From UBA10518 sp022837185 (GTDB taxonomy: Bacteria > Desulfobacterota > Desulfobulbia > Desulfobulbales > Desulfobulbaceae): 64,000 nucleotides of DNA. The DNA is taken from NCBI GenBank assembly GCA_034007705.1, contig JAVEQK010000006.1:1-64000 (forward strand), written 5' to 3'. Positions 35,153 to 43,616 of this stretch are shown here, in pieces (position 1 is the stretch's first letter; the number at the start of each line of letters is the position of its first letter). Below the pieces are notes generated by a model. It ran no database searches. It worked only from the letters and a program-made list of their open reading frames with translations, and had not been told where the DNA came from. The position numbers and the translations under genes were made by a program.

Positions 35153-35875
35153 TCAATGGGCGTGCTCCATGGCCTGTGCGCAGTACAGGACGGACAGCAG
35201 GGTAAAAACCAGGGCCTGGATCAGGGACACCAGGACGCCGAGGCACAAAATCGGCAGGGGGGCGAAGTACGCGCCGGCCAGCATGAACAGAACCGACAGC
35301 AGCGTTTCCTTGGCCATGATGTTGCCGAAAAGCCTCATTGACAGGGAAAGCAGCCGGGCGGCGTTGGAAATCAGTTCAATGGGCAGCATGAGCGGGATGA
35401 GCAGCGGCATCGGTCCGAGGAAATGCTTGATATAGCCGAGCCCGTGATACCGCAGGCCGAGGACATGGTGGGTCAGCCAGACCATGATGGTCATGCCCAG
35501 GGTGATGTTGAGGTTGGAGGTCGGCGACATAAAGCCGGGGATCAGCCCGATCAGGTTGGCGATGACAATGTACAGGCCAAAGGTGGCCAGAAACGGGAAC
35601 AGCATGCGGGCCCGGTCCCGTCCCATGTTCTCGGCAAAGAAGTTTTCCATGCCGCCGATGACGATCTCCCAGAAATTCTGCCCCTTGCCGGGAAAGATTT
35701 CCAGCCGGCCCATGGTCAGCTTGGGAACGATGATCCAGAAGGCCATGACCAGCCAGGTATAGGTCATGTACGGCGTACAGAGCTTTTCCAGCAGCGTGTG
35801 GCCGGTGATTGTATGCGGTACGGGCAGACCCAGTGCTTCAAGAATAACATTGATGAAAAGAATCGGATGTTCCAT
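35153..35875 (-). CDS. atpB: ATP synthase subunit a
   Basis: A 240-residue integral membrane protein with five or six helices that forms the ion half-channels of Fo. The essential arginine is in SLSMRLFGNIMAKE, within the conserved fourth helix, and the last helix has LVSLIQALVFTLLSVLY. It lies 3 bp after the AtpI-like gene and 84 bp before atpE. Confidence 0.95.
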   Translation of the reverse strand: MEHPILFINVILEALGLPVPHTITGHTLLEKLCTPYMTYTWLVMAFWIIVPKLTMGRLEIFPGKGQNFWEIVIGGMENFFAENMGRDRARMLFPFLATFGLYIVIANLIGLIPGFMSPTSNLNITLGMTIMVWLTHHVLGLRYHGLGYIKHFLGPMPLLIPLMLPIELISNAARLLSLSMRLFGNIMAKETLLSVLFMLAGAYFAPLPILCLGVLVSLIQALVFTLLSVLYCAQAMEHAH

Positions 35876-35878
35876 GCG

Positions 35879-36337
35879 TTATGCCCCTTTAATACGTTGT
35901 GCCGAATACAGCATGCTCCCCTTGCCTATGACAACCACAATGATACTGAACATGATGGACGACAGACCGACAATCAGGCCGATCACATCAATGCTGACCC
36001 GGGTGATCAGCAGATAGAGAACCAGGGCCAGAACCGCCAGCCGGCCGTAGAATTTAACGAAGAACTTGATCTTCTCCAGGCGTTTGACTGCCTGCCAGCT
36101 CATGCCGGCCTGACTGAAACTATCCATGAAACCGGCAATATCCCGGCGCAGCAGAAAAAAGCTGATATTGGCCAACAGTCCGCCGATAAGCACGCTCTGC
36201 GCCCGGGGCCAGGAAAAAACGTACCAGGCCCCCGCAATCAACACCGCAAGCAGAATCCAGTTGAAGCGCTGAATATACGCCAGCAGCCGGGTGCCGGCCT
36301 CCGCCGCTGCCCCGGCCTGTTGTTGCGATTCCCCCAT
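35879..36337 (-). CDS. atpI: ATP synthase subunit I (AtpI-like)
   Basis: A 152-residue membrane protein with four hydrophobic helices (about 26-43, 48-63, 98-113, 118-138). Its position before atpB and its general pattern match the ATP-synt_I family, which helps assemble the c-ring. The sequence itself is poorly conserved, as usual for this subunit. It starts one base after the stop of the AtpZ gene. Confidence 0.8.
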   Translation of the reverse strand: MGESQQQAGAAAEAGTRLLAYIQRFNWILLAVLIAGAWYVFSWPRAQSVLIGGLLANISFFLLRRDIAGFMDSFSQAGMSWQAVKRLEKIKFFVKFYGRLAVLALVLYLLITRVSIDVIGLIVGLSSIMFSIIVVVIGKGSMLYSAQRIKGA

Positions 36338-36338
36338 G

Positions 36339-36566
36339 TTACTCGTCCGACATGCGCTTCGTCAACTGCCAGAGATTCTTGAAGCCGGCGGCAATGCCGA
36401 ATCCAAGAAATACAAACGTCAGATAGGGAGCCGTGCGGCCGTCAAACACTTTGTTGTCAAGATACCAGCCGATCCCGAAGCCTATAAAAATACAGCAGAC
36501 AAAAGTAATGCCGACATGACTGTAGACACCCAGTTGCCTGAAAATCTCCTTGCGCGTTTCAGACAT
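36339..36566 (-). CDS. atpZ: AtpZ/AtpI accessory subunit
   Basis: A 75-residue protein with two membrane helices in the pattern GVYSHVGITFVCCIFIGFGIGWYLD followed by PYLTFVFLGFGIAAGFKN, typical of the AtpZ family (putative F0F1-ATPase subunit with a possible Mg/Ca transport role). It is the first gene of the Fo operon with GGGAGTG upstream. Confidence 0.82.
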   Translation of the reverse strand: MSETRKEIFRQLGVYSHVGITFVCCIFIGFGIGWYLDNKVFDGRTAPYLTFVFLGFGIAAGFKNLWQLTKRMSDE

Positions 36567-36650
36567 GGTTCACTCCCTTTGTCTGCGTCATTCCGACAGG
36601 GATGACCGTTTCAGTGGTAGCACGACTATCCGGCAAACGCAATGATTTTT

Positions 36651-37943
36651 TTACCGATCGGCAATTTTTTTGAATGATGATTCAGTCATATTCAGCGCTG
36701 TCTCAAGCTGTGCGCGGTCATGTGCGGCCGAGACGAACGCGGCTTCAAACTGGGACGGAGCAAGCCAGACTCCACCGGCCAGCATGTGCCGGTAATATCG
36801 GCCGTACCGTTCCGTATCGGCTTGCATGGCCGAGGCGAAATCCCTGACCGGGCCTGCGGTGAAGAAACAGGTCATCATCGAGCCGATGCGGTTGAGGGCC
36901 GTGGGAAAGGGTGCGTTATCGGCTATCCGCTGCAGCCCCTCGGCAAACCGGGAGCTTTTTTCCTCCAGCTCATCGTAGAAACCCGGCTTGCGCAGCTCCT
37001 TGACAAGCGCCAGGCCGGCCGCCATGGCCAGGGGGTTGCCGGACAGCGTGCCCGCCTGGTAAACCGGCCCCTCCGGAGCGACGGTGTCCATGATTTCCTT
37101 TTTCCCTCCATAGGCGCCGACCGGCAGGCCGCCGCCGATGATCTTACCCAGGCAGGTGAGGTCGGGCATGATGCCGAACCGCTCCTGCGCTCCGCCCAGG
37201 GCCAGCCGGAAGCCGGTGATGACCTCGTCGAAGATCAGGATTATGCCGAGTTCGCTGGTCAATTCCCGCAGTTTGCGCAGAAAGTCCAACTCTGGAACAA
37301 TGACCCCCATGTTGCCGGCCACCGGTTCAACAATGACGCAGGCGATGGCAAGAGCCGGGTCGCGCAGGGTCTGCTCCAGGACCTCCACGTCATTGTACGG
37401 GATGGACAGAGTGTTTTTGACAATATCCTCCGGGACGCCCGGACTGCCGGGAATGCCGAGGGTGATCACCCCGGAGCCGGCCTTGACCAGGAAGGAATCG
37501 GCATGGCCATGATAGCAGCCGTCAAACTTGACCACCACATTGCGGCCTGTATAGCCGCGGGCCAGGCGGATGGCGCTCATTGTAGCCTCGGTGCCGGAAT
37601 TGACGAAGCGAACTTTTTCCAGGGACGGGACCGAGTCGCAGACCAGTTCGGCAAGTTCGACCTCCAGGGGGGTCGGCGCCCCGAAGCTCGTGCCGTCCAG
37701 GGCCGTCCGCCGCACCGCCTCGACCACCGCCGGATGGGCATGGCCAAGGATCATGGGCCCCCAGGATCCGACGAAATCGATGAATTCATTGCCGTCGACA
37801 TCGGTGATGGTCGCTCCCCGCGCCTTGCTGACAAAGAGCGGGTCGCAGCCCACCGATTTGCACGCCCGCACCGGGCTGTTGACGCCCCCGGGGATGGACT
37901 TTCTGGCGCGGGCAAAAAACTTGGCGGAGAGTTCTGTCTTCAT
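36651..37943 (-). CDS. hemL: Glutamate-1-semialdehyde 2,1-aminomutase
   Basis: A 430-residue PLP enzyme of aminotransferase class III that makes 5-aminolevulinate, the tetrapyrrole precursor for haem, sirohaem and B12. Lys267 in CLGKIIGGGLPVGAYGG binds PLP and Asp239 in IFDEVITGFR holds the pyridine ring. The start at 37943 has GTGAGG upstream and a strong promoter 44 bases further up. Sirohaem for DsrAB and corrinoids both draw on its product. Confidence 0.96.
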   Translation of the reverse strand: MKTELSAKFFARARKSIPGGVNSPVRACKSVGCDPLFVSKARGATITDVDGNEFIDFVGSWGPMILGHAHPAVVEAVRRTALDGTSFGAPTPLEVELAELVCDSVPSLEKVRFVNSGTEATMSAIRLARGYTGRNVVVKFDGCYHGHADSFLVKAGSGVITLGIPGSPGVPEDIVKNTLSIPYNDVEVLEQTLRDPALAIACVIVEPVAGNMGVIVPELDFLRKLRELTSELGIILIFDEVITGFRLALGGAQERFGIMPDLTCLGKIIGGGLPVGAYGGKKEIMDTVAPEGPVYQAGTLSGNPLAMAAGLALVKELRKPGFYDELEEKSSRFAEGLQRIADNAPFPTALNRIGSMMTCFFTAGPVRDFASAMQADTERYGRYYRHMLAGGVWLAPSQFEAAFVSAAHDRAQLETALNMTESSFKKIADR

Positions 37944-38312
37944 GCTGTACCTCACGGAACGAAATTGATCGGTCAGTAACCCGTGGACTATAGCACGGGT
38001 ATTTTTCATCTGTCAAAAGCAAAAAAGCGGCTTTCCAGGCTGGAGGTCGGCGCCGCTGCCGCCCGGGAAATTCTCCTGAAGCCTTCGCAGCCTCCTGCCG
38101 GCCCGCCATTGCGCCCGCCGCAACGGCGTTTTTCCCGAAAGGGCCCGCCTTCTCAGCTCGGAGGATTCCGGGGAATTTTTCCTTGTCACCGTTCGTTCGG
38201 CAAGGTAGAGTACCCCGTGATGTGGAGCACCCGATGCATTGATAAATTTCCGGACCCGTTCCGGATCCTGTACAGGAACTTCAGAGAATTAAATGATGAA
38301 GGAGAAACTGTC
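37944..38312. other. Divergent promoter region between hemL and trxA
   Basis: The 369 bases contain the hemL promoter at 37987-38016. I see no separate gene: the open frame that runs through from 37983 into trxA has no ribosome-binding site and an amino-acid content unlike a folded protein. A trxA promoter must lie here but is not obvious. Confidence 0.5.
37987..38016 (-). promoter_or_regulatory. Sigma-70 promoter of hemL
   Basis: A perfect TTGACA (38016-38011) and TATAGT (37992-37987, 5 of 6) are separated by 18 bases on the minus strand, 44 bases upstream of the hemL start. Confidence 0.65.
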
Positions 38313-38642
38313 ATGGCAAGCGATAACGTGATTCAGATTTCCGACAATGAATTCGAATCCAAGGTCCTGCAGGGAGACCTTCCCTGCCTCGTTGACTTCT
38401 GGGCGCCCTGGTGCGGACCGTGCAAGGCCATCGGCCCCGTCATCGATGAACTGGCGGCGGAGTTCGAAGGCCGGGTCCTGATCGCCAAGATGAACGTGGA
38501 CGACAATCCCGCTACTCCGGGGAAATACGGCATCCGGGCCATTCCCACGCTCATCCTTTTCAAAAACGGCGATGTCGTGGACCAGATCACCGGCGCTGTC
38601 GGCAAGACGCAGCTCACCGAACTGATCAACAAGGCCGTCTGA
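38313..38642 (+). CDS. trxA: Thioredoxin
   Basis: A 109-residue thioredoxin with the redox pair Cys34-Cys37 in WCGPC and the cis-proline in AIPTLILFK. It reduces disulfides in cytoplasmic proteins and is recharged by the reductase encoded 50 bp downstream. The start at 38313 follows GAAGGAG by 8 bases. One extra cysteine (Cys25) precedes the active site. Confidence 0.96.
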   Translation: MASDNVIQISDNEFESKVLQGDLPCLVDFWAPWCGPCKAIGPVIDELAAEFEGRVLIAKMNVDDNPATPGKYGIRAIPTLILFKNGDVVDQITGAVGKTQLTELINKAV

Positions 38643-38692
38643 TGGTCGAATTGCGGCACTCTACTCCTTGACCGTTTTCCCTGTTTTCCACT

Positions 38693-39631
38693 ATGGATAA
38701 AGCTGATTACCAGCTTGTTATCATCGGCGGCGGCCCGGCCGGGTTAACTGCGGGTCTGTATGCCGCCCGTGCCCGCCTCAACACTGTTCTGGTGGAAAAA
38801 ACTACCCTTGGCGGCCAGGTCCTGATCACCCACTGGGTCGATAATTACCCGGGAGTCGTTGACGGGGCGGCGGGTTACGATCTGATTGAAAAGTGGACCG
38901 CCCATGCCCGACGTTTCGGGCTTGAAACCAGGTCCGCCAATGTAGTTTCCCTCGACCTGAAGAACTCCATCAAGATCCTGAACCTGGAAAACGGCGACCG
39001 GATCACCGCCCGGGCGGTGATCATCTGCACCGGCGGCAGCCCCGGCAAGCTCAACGTCCCCGGTGAAAAGGAATTCACCGGCAAAGGGGTCTCCTATTGC
39101 GCCACCTGCGACGGACCGTTTTACAAAGGCAGGGAAATTGCGGTGGTGGGGGGAGGCAACACCGCCATCCAGGAGGCCGTCCACCTCACCAGGTTCGCCG
39201 CCAAGGTTACGGTCATTCACCGCCGGGGGGAATTGCGGGCGACAAAGGTCGTCCAGGAAAAAGCCTTTGCCGACGAACGGATCGAGTTCATCCTCAATGC
39301 CGAGGTGGAGGAGATTCGGGGAGGGCCCGACGGGGTAGAGGAACTGCGGCTGCGGCACAGAGACGGATCCGTTTCCTCCCTTGCCGTGACCGGAGTTTTT
39401 ATTCTCATCGGCGTGGTCCCCAACAATGAAATACTCCCCCGGGACGCCCTGGAACTCGACGAATACGGATTCATCATTACCGACACGGAAATGCGGACGG
39501 CCCTTCCTGGAGTCTTTGCCGCCGGGGACATCAGGAGCAAAAACTTCCGCCAGATTGTCACCGCCGCCGGAGAGGGGGCAACCGCGGAATTGTCCGCCGA
39601 ACATTACCTCGCCAACATGGATGAGCAGTAA
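38693..39631 (+). CDS. trxB: Thioredoxin reductase
   Basis: A 312-residue flavoprotein that passes electrons to thioredoxin. It has the FAD motif GGGPAGLTAGLYAAR, the redox cysteines Cys136 and Cys139 in YCATCDG, the pyridine-nucleotide motif GGGNTAIQEA followed by HRRGELRA, whose arginines favour NADPH, and the C-terminal FAD motif VFAAGDIR. It is paired with trxA. Confidence 0.95.
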   Translation: MDKADYQLVIIGGGPAGLTAGLYAARARLNTVLVEKTTLGGQVLITHWVDNYPGVVDGAAGYDLIEKWTAHARRFGLETRSANVVSLDLKNSIKILNLENGDRITARAVIICTGGSPGKLNVPGEKEFTGKGVSYCATCDGPFYKGREIAVVGGGNTAIQEAVHLTRFAAKVTVIHRRGELRATKVVQEKAFADERIEFILNAEVEEIRGGPDGVEELRLRHRDGSVSSLAVTGVFILIGVVPNNEILPRDALELDEYGFIITDTEMRTALPGVFAAGDIRSKNFRQIVTAAGEGATAELSAEHYLANMDEQ

Positions 39632-39717
39632 ACCGGGGCGGCGGGTGCCGGACGGCGGCCGGGCAATCCATGCCGCGGCCCTGCAGAACATCCAGAACAT
39701 TGCATAGTGGAAACATC

Positions 39718-40521
39718 ATGACATCTCTGCTTCACCGCCGCGCACCGGCCCTCCGTCTTGCCCTGACGGTGCTGGTCCTGACACTGCCGCCTGCTCTGAC
39801 AGGCTGCGCATCGCTGAAAAGCTGGTTCGGTTTCGACGACTCGACCACGGTCCAGCAGTCGGCCGAGAGCCTGGCCATGGAGGGCATGGACGATTTCAAC
39901 GTCGGCAAGTACCACAGCGCCCTGAACAATTTTGAAGAGATCCTGGACCGCTTTCCCTTCAGCCCCCAGGCCATGCTGGCCGCGCTCAAGGCGGCGGATT
40001 CCCATTACTACCAGAAGAACTACCTGGAGGCAAAGGTGCTCTACCAGCAGTTCGAGGAGCGCCACCCCACCAACGAGGCGATACCGTACGTCATGTTCCA
40101 GATCGGCATGTGCGATTACGCCCGGACGGACAGGATCGACCGGGACACCAGCGGCGCCAGGGACGCCATCCAGTCTTTCTCCCGCCTGTTGCGGGCCTAC
40201 CCCGACTCACCCTATAGCGCGGAAGCGAGAGCGCGCATCCAGGCGGCGCAGGAATTTCTCATCAACCACGAATACTTCGTGGCCGTCTTTTACGTCCGGA
40301 CAAAGCGCTACGACGAAGCGGCCCACCGGTTGCGCTACCTGATTGCCATGTACCCCGGTTCCCCCATCACCACCAACGCGGAGAAGCTGCTGGCGCGCAT
40401 CGAGGCAGGCAATCCCCCCCGGATGGGCCTGAGCCGCTGGCTGCCCCGCCTGACCATGCCGGACTGGAAGCTGTTCAAGGCCGGGGAAACCCCCGTCCCG
40501 GAGCAACCAACCGACCTGTAG
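39718..40521 (+). CDS. bamD: Outer membrane assembly lipoprotein BamD
   Basis: A 267-residue lipoprotein with a signal peptide and lipobox LTGC (about residue 27), followed by tetratricopeptide-like repeats (AMEGMDDFNVGKYHSALNNF and later helices). BamD works with BamA to insert beta-barrel proteins such as BtuB into the outer membrane. The length matches the family. It is convergent with the ferredoxin gene. Confidence 0.9.
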   Translation: MTSLLHRRAPALRLALTVLVLTLPPALTGCASLKSWFGFDDSTTVQQSAESLAMEGMDDFNVGKYHSALNNFEEILDRFPFSPQAMLAALKAADSHYYQKNYLEAKVLYQQFEERHPTNEAIPYVMFQIGMCDYARTDRIDRDTSGARDAIQSFSRLLRAYPDSPYSAEARARIQAAQEFLINHEYFVAVFYVRTKRYDEAAHRLRYLIAMYPGSPITTNAEKLLARIEAGNPPRMGLSRWLPRLTMPDWKLFKAGETPVPEQPTDL

Positions 40522-40523
40522 GG

Positions 40524-40958
40524 CTATACCAGGGCCTCCTCCACAATATTGTCGAAGGAAACCTCCATCGCCCTGACCGGGCAGCCGGTCACGCAGAGGC
40601 CGCACCCCGTGCATTTATCCGGGTCAAAAATGACGGCCATCTCAGGCCTTCTGATATACAGGGCGCCCACCGGACATATGCCCGTGCACGCCCCGCACTG
40701 GAAACAGCGCTCTTCATCCCGCCGGATCTTGCCCGCCAGCCGCTCGGCCTTGACGCCCAGATCATGGAGGTACTGGAGCGATTCCTTGACGTTTTCCCGC
40801 AACCCCTTGAGCTCGAGGATCATGATGCCCTCCCGCTGCGGCAGGATGTCGGCCTTGAGGATGTTGAATTCGATATCGTAGCGGCGCACCAGCTGGTAGA
40901 TGATCGGCTGATCGCATGTTTCCTTGGGAAAGCGCAAAAAATAGATTCGAGTGTACAT
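40524..40958 (-). CDS. NIL-domain 4Fe-4S ferredoxin
   Basis: A 144-residue protein with an N-terminal NIL ligand-binding domain (residues 1-75) and two 4Fe-4S motifs: Cys85-88-91-95 and Cys116-119-122-126. Such proteins are common in anaerobic deltaproteobacteria and methanogens, where some are linked to homocysteine/methionine metabolism or sulfide incorporation. It probably transfers electrons in the cytoplasm; the partner is not shown by the neighbours. Confidence 0.88.
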   Translation of the reverse strand: MYTRIYFLRFPKETCDQPIIYQLVRRYDIEFNILKADILPQREGIMILELKGLRENVKESLQYLHDLGVKAERLAGKIRRDEERCFQCGACTGICPVGALYIRRPEMAVIFDPDKCTGCGLCVTGCPVRAMEVSFDNIVEEALV

Positions 40959-41014
40959 GTTCTCCTCAAAATCACGTGAATTATAGGCAACTGCGCCGGA
41001 TGGTCCCGGCAGGG

Positions 41015-41605
41015 TCAGCCATCCGCCCGGAATTCCCCCCGCCCCTGCTCCATGTTCAGCTCCCGGGCAAGGACGTCCAGGAGCCGGGCGACGGGCAGTT
41101 CGGTGGACAACGTAACCAGCTCGGCGCCCGCCAGTTCAGCAGGGGGTTGAAAGGCTTCCTTCTGCACCAGGTAGATATCCCACCGTCCGTCGGATACGGA
41201 CAGGGGGTCGCGCTCCCTCTCGGCAAGTCTTCGTCTGGTCTCGTCCTCGCCGCAGACGCAGTGGACGAAGACCGCGGCACCACCCTCCGCGGCGGCCAGG
41301 CCCCGGACCCTGTCCCGTTCCTCCCGGCTGTGATAGGAGCCGTCCAGCACGATTCCCTCCCGGCCCGCGCGCATCTCGATCCGCGCCCGGTCAAGCATGG
41401 CCTGATAGGTTTTCCGCGAAAACTCCCTGGTATATATGCCCCGGCCGTATCCGTCCGCCGCCGACCGCTGGGCTTCCAGCCCCGCCAGTTCCTTGCGGAC
41501 TCGGTCGGTGTTGTAATAGGGCAGATCATACCGCCGGGCAAACGCTTCCGCAAGGGTCGATTTTCCGGAGGCGATCAGGCCGAAGAAGACAAACACCCGC
41601 CGCAC
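41015..41605 (-). CDS. AAA-type P-loop kinase, C-terminal half of a split pair
   Basis: A 196-residue P-loop protein with GLIASGKST near residues 9-17, a nucleoside-kinase-like layout and a DGSYHSREERDRV segment. In many proteobacteria this domain is the C-terminal half of a single protein of about 500 residues that begins with an APH-like domain. Here it starts at its own GTG, with GGAGGG directly upstream, four bases after the APH-like gene stop. The substrate is unknown. Confidence 0.75.
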   Translation of the reverse strand: MRRVFVFFGLIASGKSTLAEAFARRYDLPYYNTDRVRKELAGLEAQRSAADGYGRGIYTREFSRKTYQAMLDRARIEMRAGREGIVLDGSYHSREERDRVRGLAAAEGGAAVFVHCVCGEDETRRRLAERERDPLSVSDGRWDIYLVQKEAFQPPAELAGAELVTLSTELPVARLLDVLARELNMEQGRGEFRADG

Positions 41606-41609
41606 GCCC

Positions 41610-42623
41610 CTACCCTCCGGCGTAGGTTGCCGCGAGTTCGAAATACCGGCCGGCCCCGGCCTGGCACGCGGCGCGGGCCGTTTCCTCCACCGCCGGATCA
41701 TTGGCGGTGAACAGCCCTATCTTGCCCCGGACATAGGCCCGGTAGCATTTGTAGAAATCGAGCATTCCCCGTAAACCGTCGTCACCGGAGGCGGCGGTGA
41801 AACGATCGATGAAATAGGCGGACAAGTCCTGCAGGCCGTGATAATCGAGATCCATCGCCAGGAAGGCAACGTCGCCGGCCACATCGCAATAGCGGAACCG
41901 CTGGTTGAATTCTATGCAGTCATAGATATACACCTTGTCCGCCAGGCAGATGTTGGCCGAATAGAGGTCGCCGTGGCCGTCGCGGATCATGCCGGCGGCA
42001 ATGCGCTCATTGAACAGATCCTCCCGGGCGAGGACCGCCCTGGCATAGGCGGATACCCTGTCGAACTGGGATCGCGACAGCGCCGCGCCGCCGACAAATG
42101 CTTCGGTCTGGTCGAAATTCTCCAGCACATTGACGGCCACGGCCGCGGCCGTGCCGAACCGGTCGATTTCCGGACTCCGCTCGGCCCGCTGATAAAACGG
42201 CACCAGCACCTCCACCAGGGCGTCGATGTGCGAGCTGTTCAATGCGCCCGCCCGGATGAGCCGGACCATCATGCGCTCTTCTGGCATCCTGACCATCCTG
42301 ACGCCGTACTCCGCGGCCTCGCCTGAACCGTCGAGGGCAAAGCGGCCCCCGGCACGGTTCACCGTCACCAGGTCCAGATAAATTTCCGGACAGAGCCTGC
42401 GGTTCAGGCGGAGTTCCTCCTGACAGTAAAATTTCCTCTTTGCCAGGGTGGAAAAATCGAGAAAACCGAAATTAACCGGTTTCTTGAACTTGTAGACGTA
42501 GTCGCCGGCCAGCAGGACATAGGAAATATGGGTCTGGACCAGGCGGACGTCCCCGGCGGGATGGGCGTACGCCCGGGGATCGAGCAGATCCCTGATAAAC
42601 GGCGGCAGGTTTGCATTGGCCAT
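41610..42623 (-). CDS. Aminoglycoside-phosphotransferase-like protein
   Basis: A 337-residue kinase-fold protein. HGDLYSANIC (residues 217-226) is the catalytic loop and Asp235 in IYDCIEF is the metal-binding residue. It belongs to the COG2187-type proteins that are often fused to a P-loop domain; that domain follows here as a separate gene. There is no evidence that it confers antibiotic resistance. Together the pair probably phosphorylates a small molecule. Confidence 0.8.
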   Translation of the reverse strand: MANANLPPFIRDLLDPRAYAHPAGDVRLVQTHISYVLLAGDYVYKFKKPVNFGFLDFSTLAKRKFYCQEELRLNRRLCPEIYLDLVTVNRAGGRFALDGSGEAAEYGVRMVRMPEERMMVRLIRAGALNSSHIDALVEVLVPFYQRAERSPEIDRFGTAAAVAVNVLENFDQTEAFVGGAALSRSQFDRVSAYARAVLAREDLFNERIAAGMIRDGHGDLYSANICLADKVYIYDCIEFNQRFRYCDVAGDVAFLAMDLDYHGLQDLSAYFIDRFTAASGDDGLRGMLDFYKCYRAYVRGKIGLFTANDPAVEETARAACQAGAGRYFELAATYAGG

Positions 42624-42754
42624 GACATTCTCCGGTGCTCATGTGGGCGAAAAAAAACAGCCGCAGTGTACCAGAAGAGGGAGGCACCGTAAATGTTTAC
42701 CAATGGAAAAAGCCATGGTAAAGTCATTGGCTTACAAACCGGGGGACATGGAGC

Positions 42755-43516
42755 ATGAACGAACAGGATATACGCAACCTTCTTGAGCGGGTCCGGGCCA
42801 ACACATTGGCCGTCGGCGATGCCGTCGAACTGCTGCGGCACCTTCCCACCGAAATACTGCCTTCGGCCCGGCTTGATCATCACCGCCAGCTGCGCACCGG
42901 TCTGCCCGAGGCTGTTTTCGGGGAAAGCAAGACAGCGGCCCATCTGATCGAAATTCTTGCCGCCCAGCTGAAAAGGCAGAACGTGGTCCTGGCGACCAGG
43001 GTGTCGCCGGAGAAAGCGGCGGAAGTCCTCGGCCGAATCGACGGGCTGACCTACCATGACGCGGCCCGCATGCTCACCGGCAATGAACAGTTCATTCGGG
43101 CGGACAGCGGCAGGGGGACTGTGGTTATCGTCTCCGCCGGCACCTCGGACCAGCCGGTCGCCGAAGAGTGCAGGGTATCGCTGGAGCTGTTCGGCCACCG
43201 GGTCCGCTGCGTCTACGATGCGGGGGTGGCGGGCCTGCACCGCATCCTGGCCCATGCCGAACTGCTGCAGGAGGCAGTGGTCATCATCGTCGTCGCCGGC
43301 ATGGAAGGCGCCCTGCCCAGCGTGGTTGCCGGCATGGTGAGCGCCCCGGTCATCGGCGTTCCGACCAGCATCGGCTACGGTACCGGGGCAGGAGGCATCA
43401 GCGCCCTGCTCGGCATGCTCAACAGCTGTTCGCCGGGACTGGCTGTCGTCAACATCGACAACGGCTTCGGCGCCGCCTGCATGGCCGCCGCCATTAACAG
43501 GCGGGGCGAAAAATAA
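42755..43516 (+). CDS. larB: Nickel pincer cofactor biosynthesis protein LarB
   Basis: A 253-residue protein with a C-terminal AIR-carboxylase-like domain (TVVIVSAGTSDQPVAEE, IGVPTSIGYGTGAGG). LarB carboxylates and hydrolyses nicotinic acid adenine dinucleotide in the first step of the nickel pincer nucleotide used by lactate racemase and related enzymes. larC and larE are not in the window. A separate probable nickel-handling pair is at 52574-53048. Confidence 0.9.
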   Translation: MNEQDIRNLLERVRANTLAVGDAVELLRHLPTEILPSARLDHHRQLRTGLPEAVFGESKTAAHLIEILAAQLKRQNVVLATRVSPEKAAEVLGRIDGLTYHDAARMLTGNEQFIRADSGRGTVVIVSAGTSDQPVAEECRVSLELFGHRVRCVYDAGVAGLHRILAHAELLQEAVVIIVVAGMEGALPSVVAGMVSAPVIGVPTSIGYGTGAGGISALLGMLNSCSPGLAVVNIDNGFGAACMAAAINRRGEK

Positions 43517-43546
43517 AGGCCGGCATTGCCAAATACCGGGCAACGG

Positions 43547-43552
43547 TATAAA
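43547..43552 (+). promoter_or_regulatory. Candidate -10 box upstream of secDF
   Basis: TATAAA here has TTGCCA 15 bases upstream (43526-43531), a short but possible spacing. It is 65 bases before the secDF start. Confidence 0.3.
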
Positions 43553-43616
43553 GTAAGCGTTTTTAACTGGAAAATATGCATGATACTCCTCTGACCCATA
43601 CTCAAGGGCATAACCG

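Noticed and set aside
37983..38312. N-terminal extension of thioredoxin by 110 codons
   Set aside because: A good ribosome-binding site sits before the ATG at 38313, the resulting length is exactly that of thioredoxin, and the extension is Pro/Arg-rich without similarity.
41610..42623. Antibiotic-resistance phosphotransferase
   Set aside because: The catalytic loop is of the APH fold, but the protein belongs to the type usually fused to a P-loop domain, with no link to resistance.
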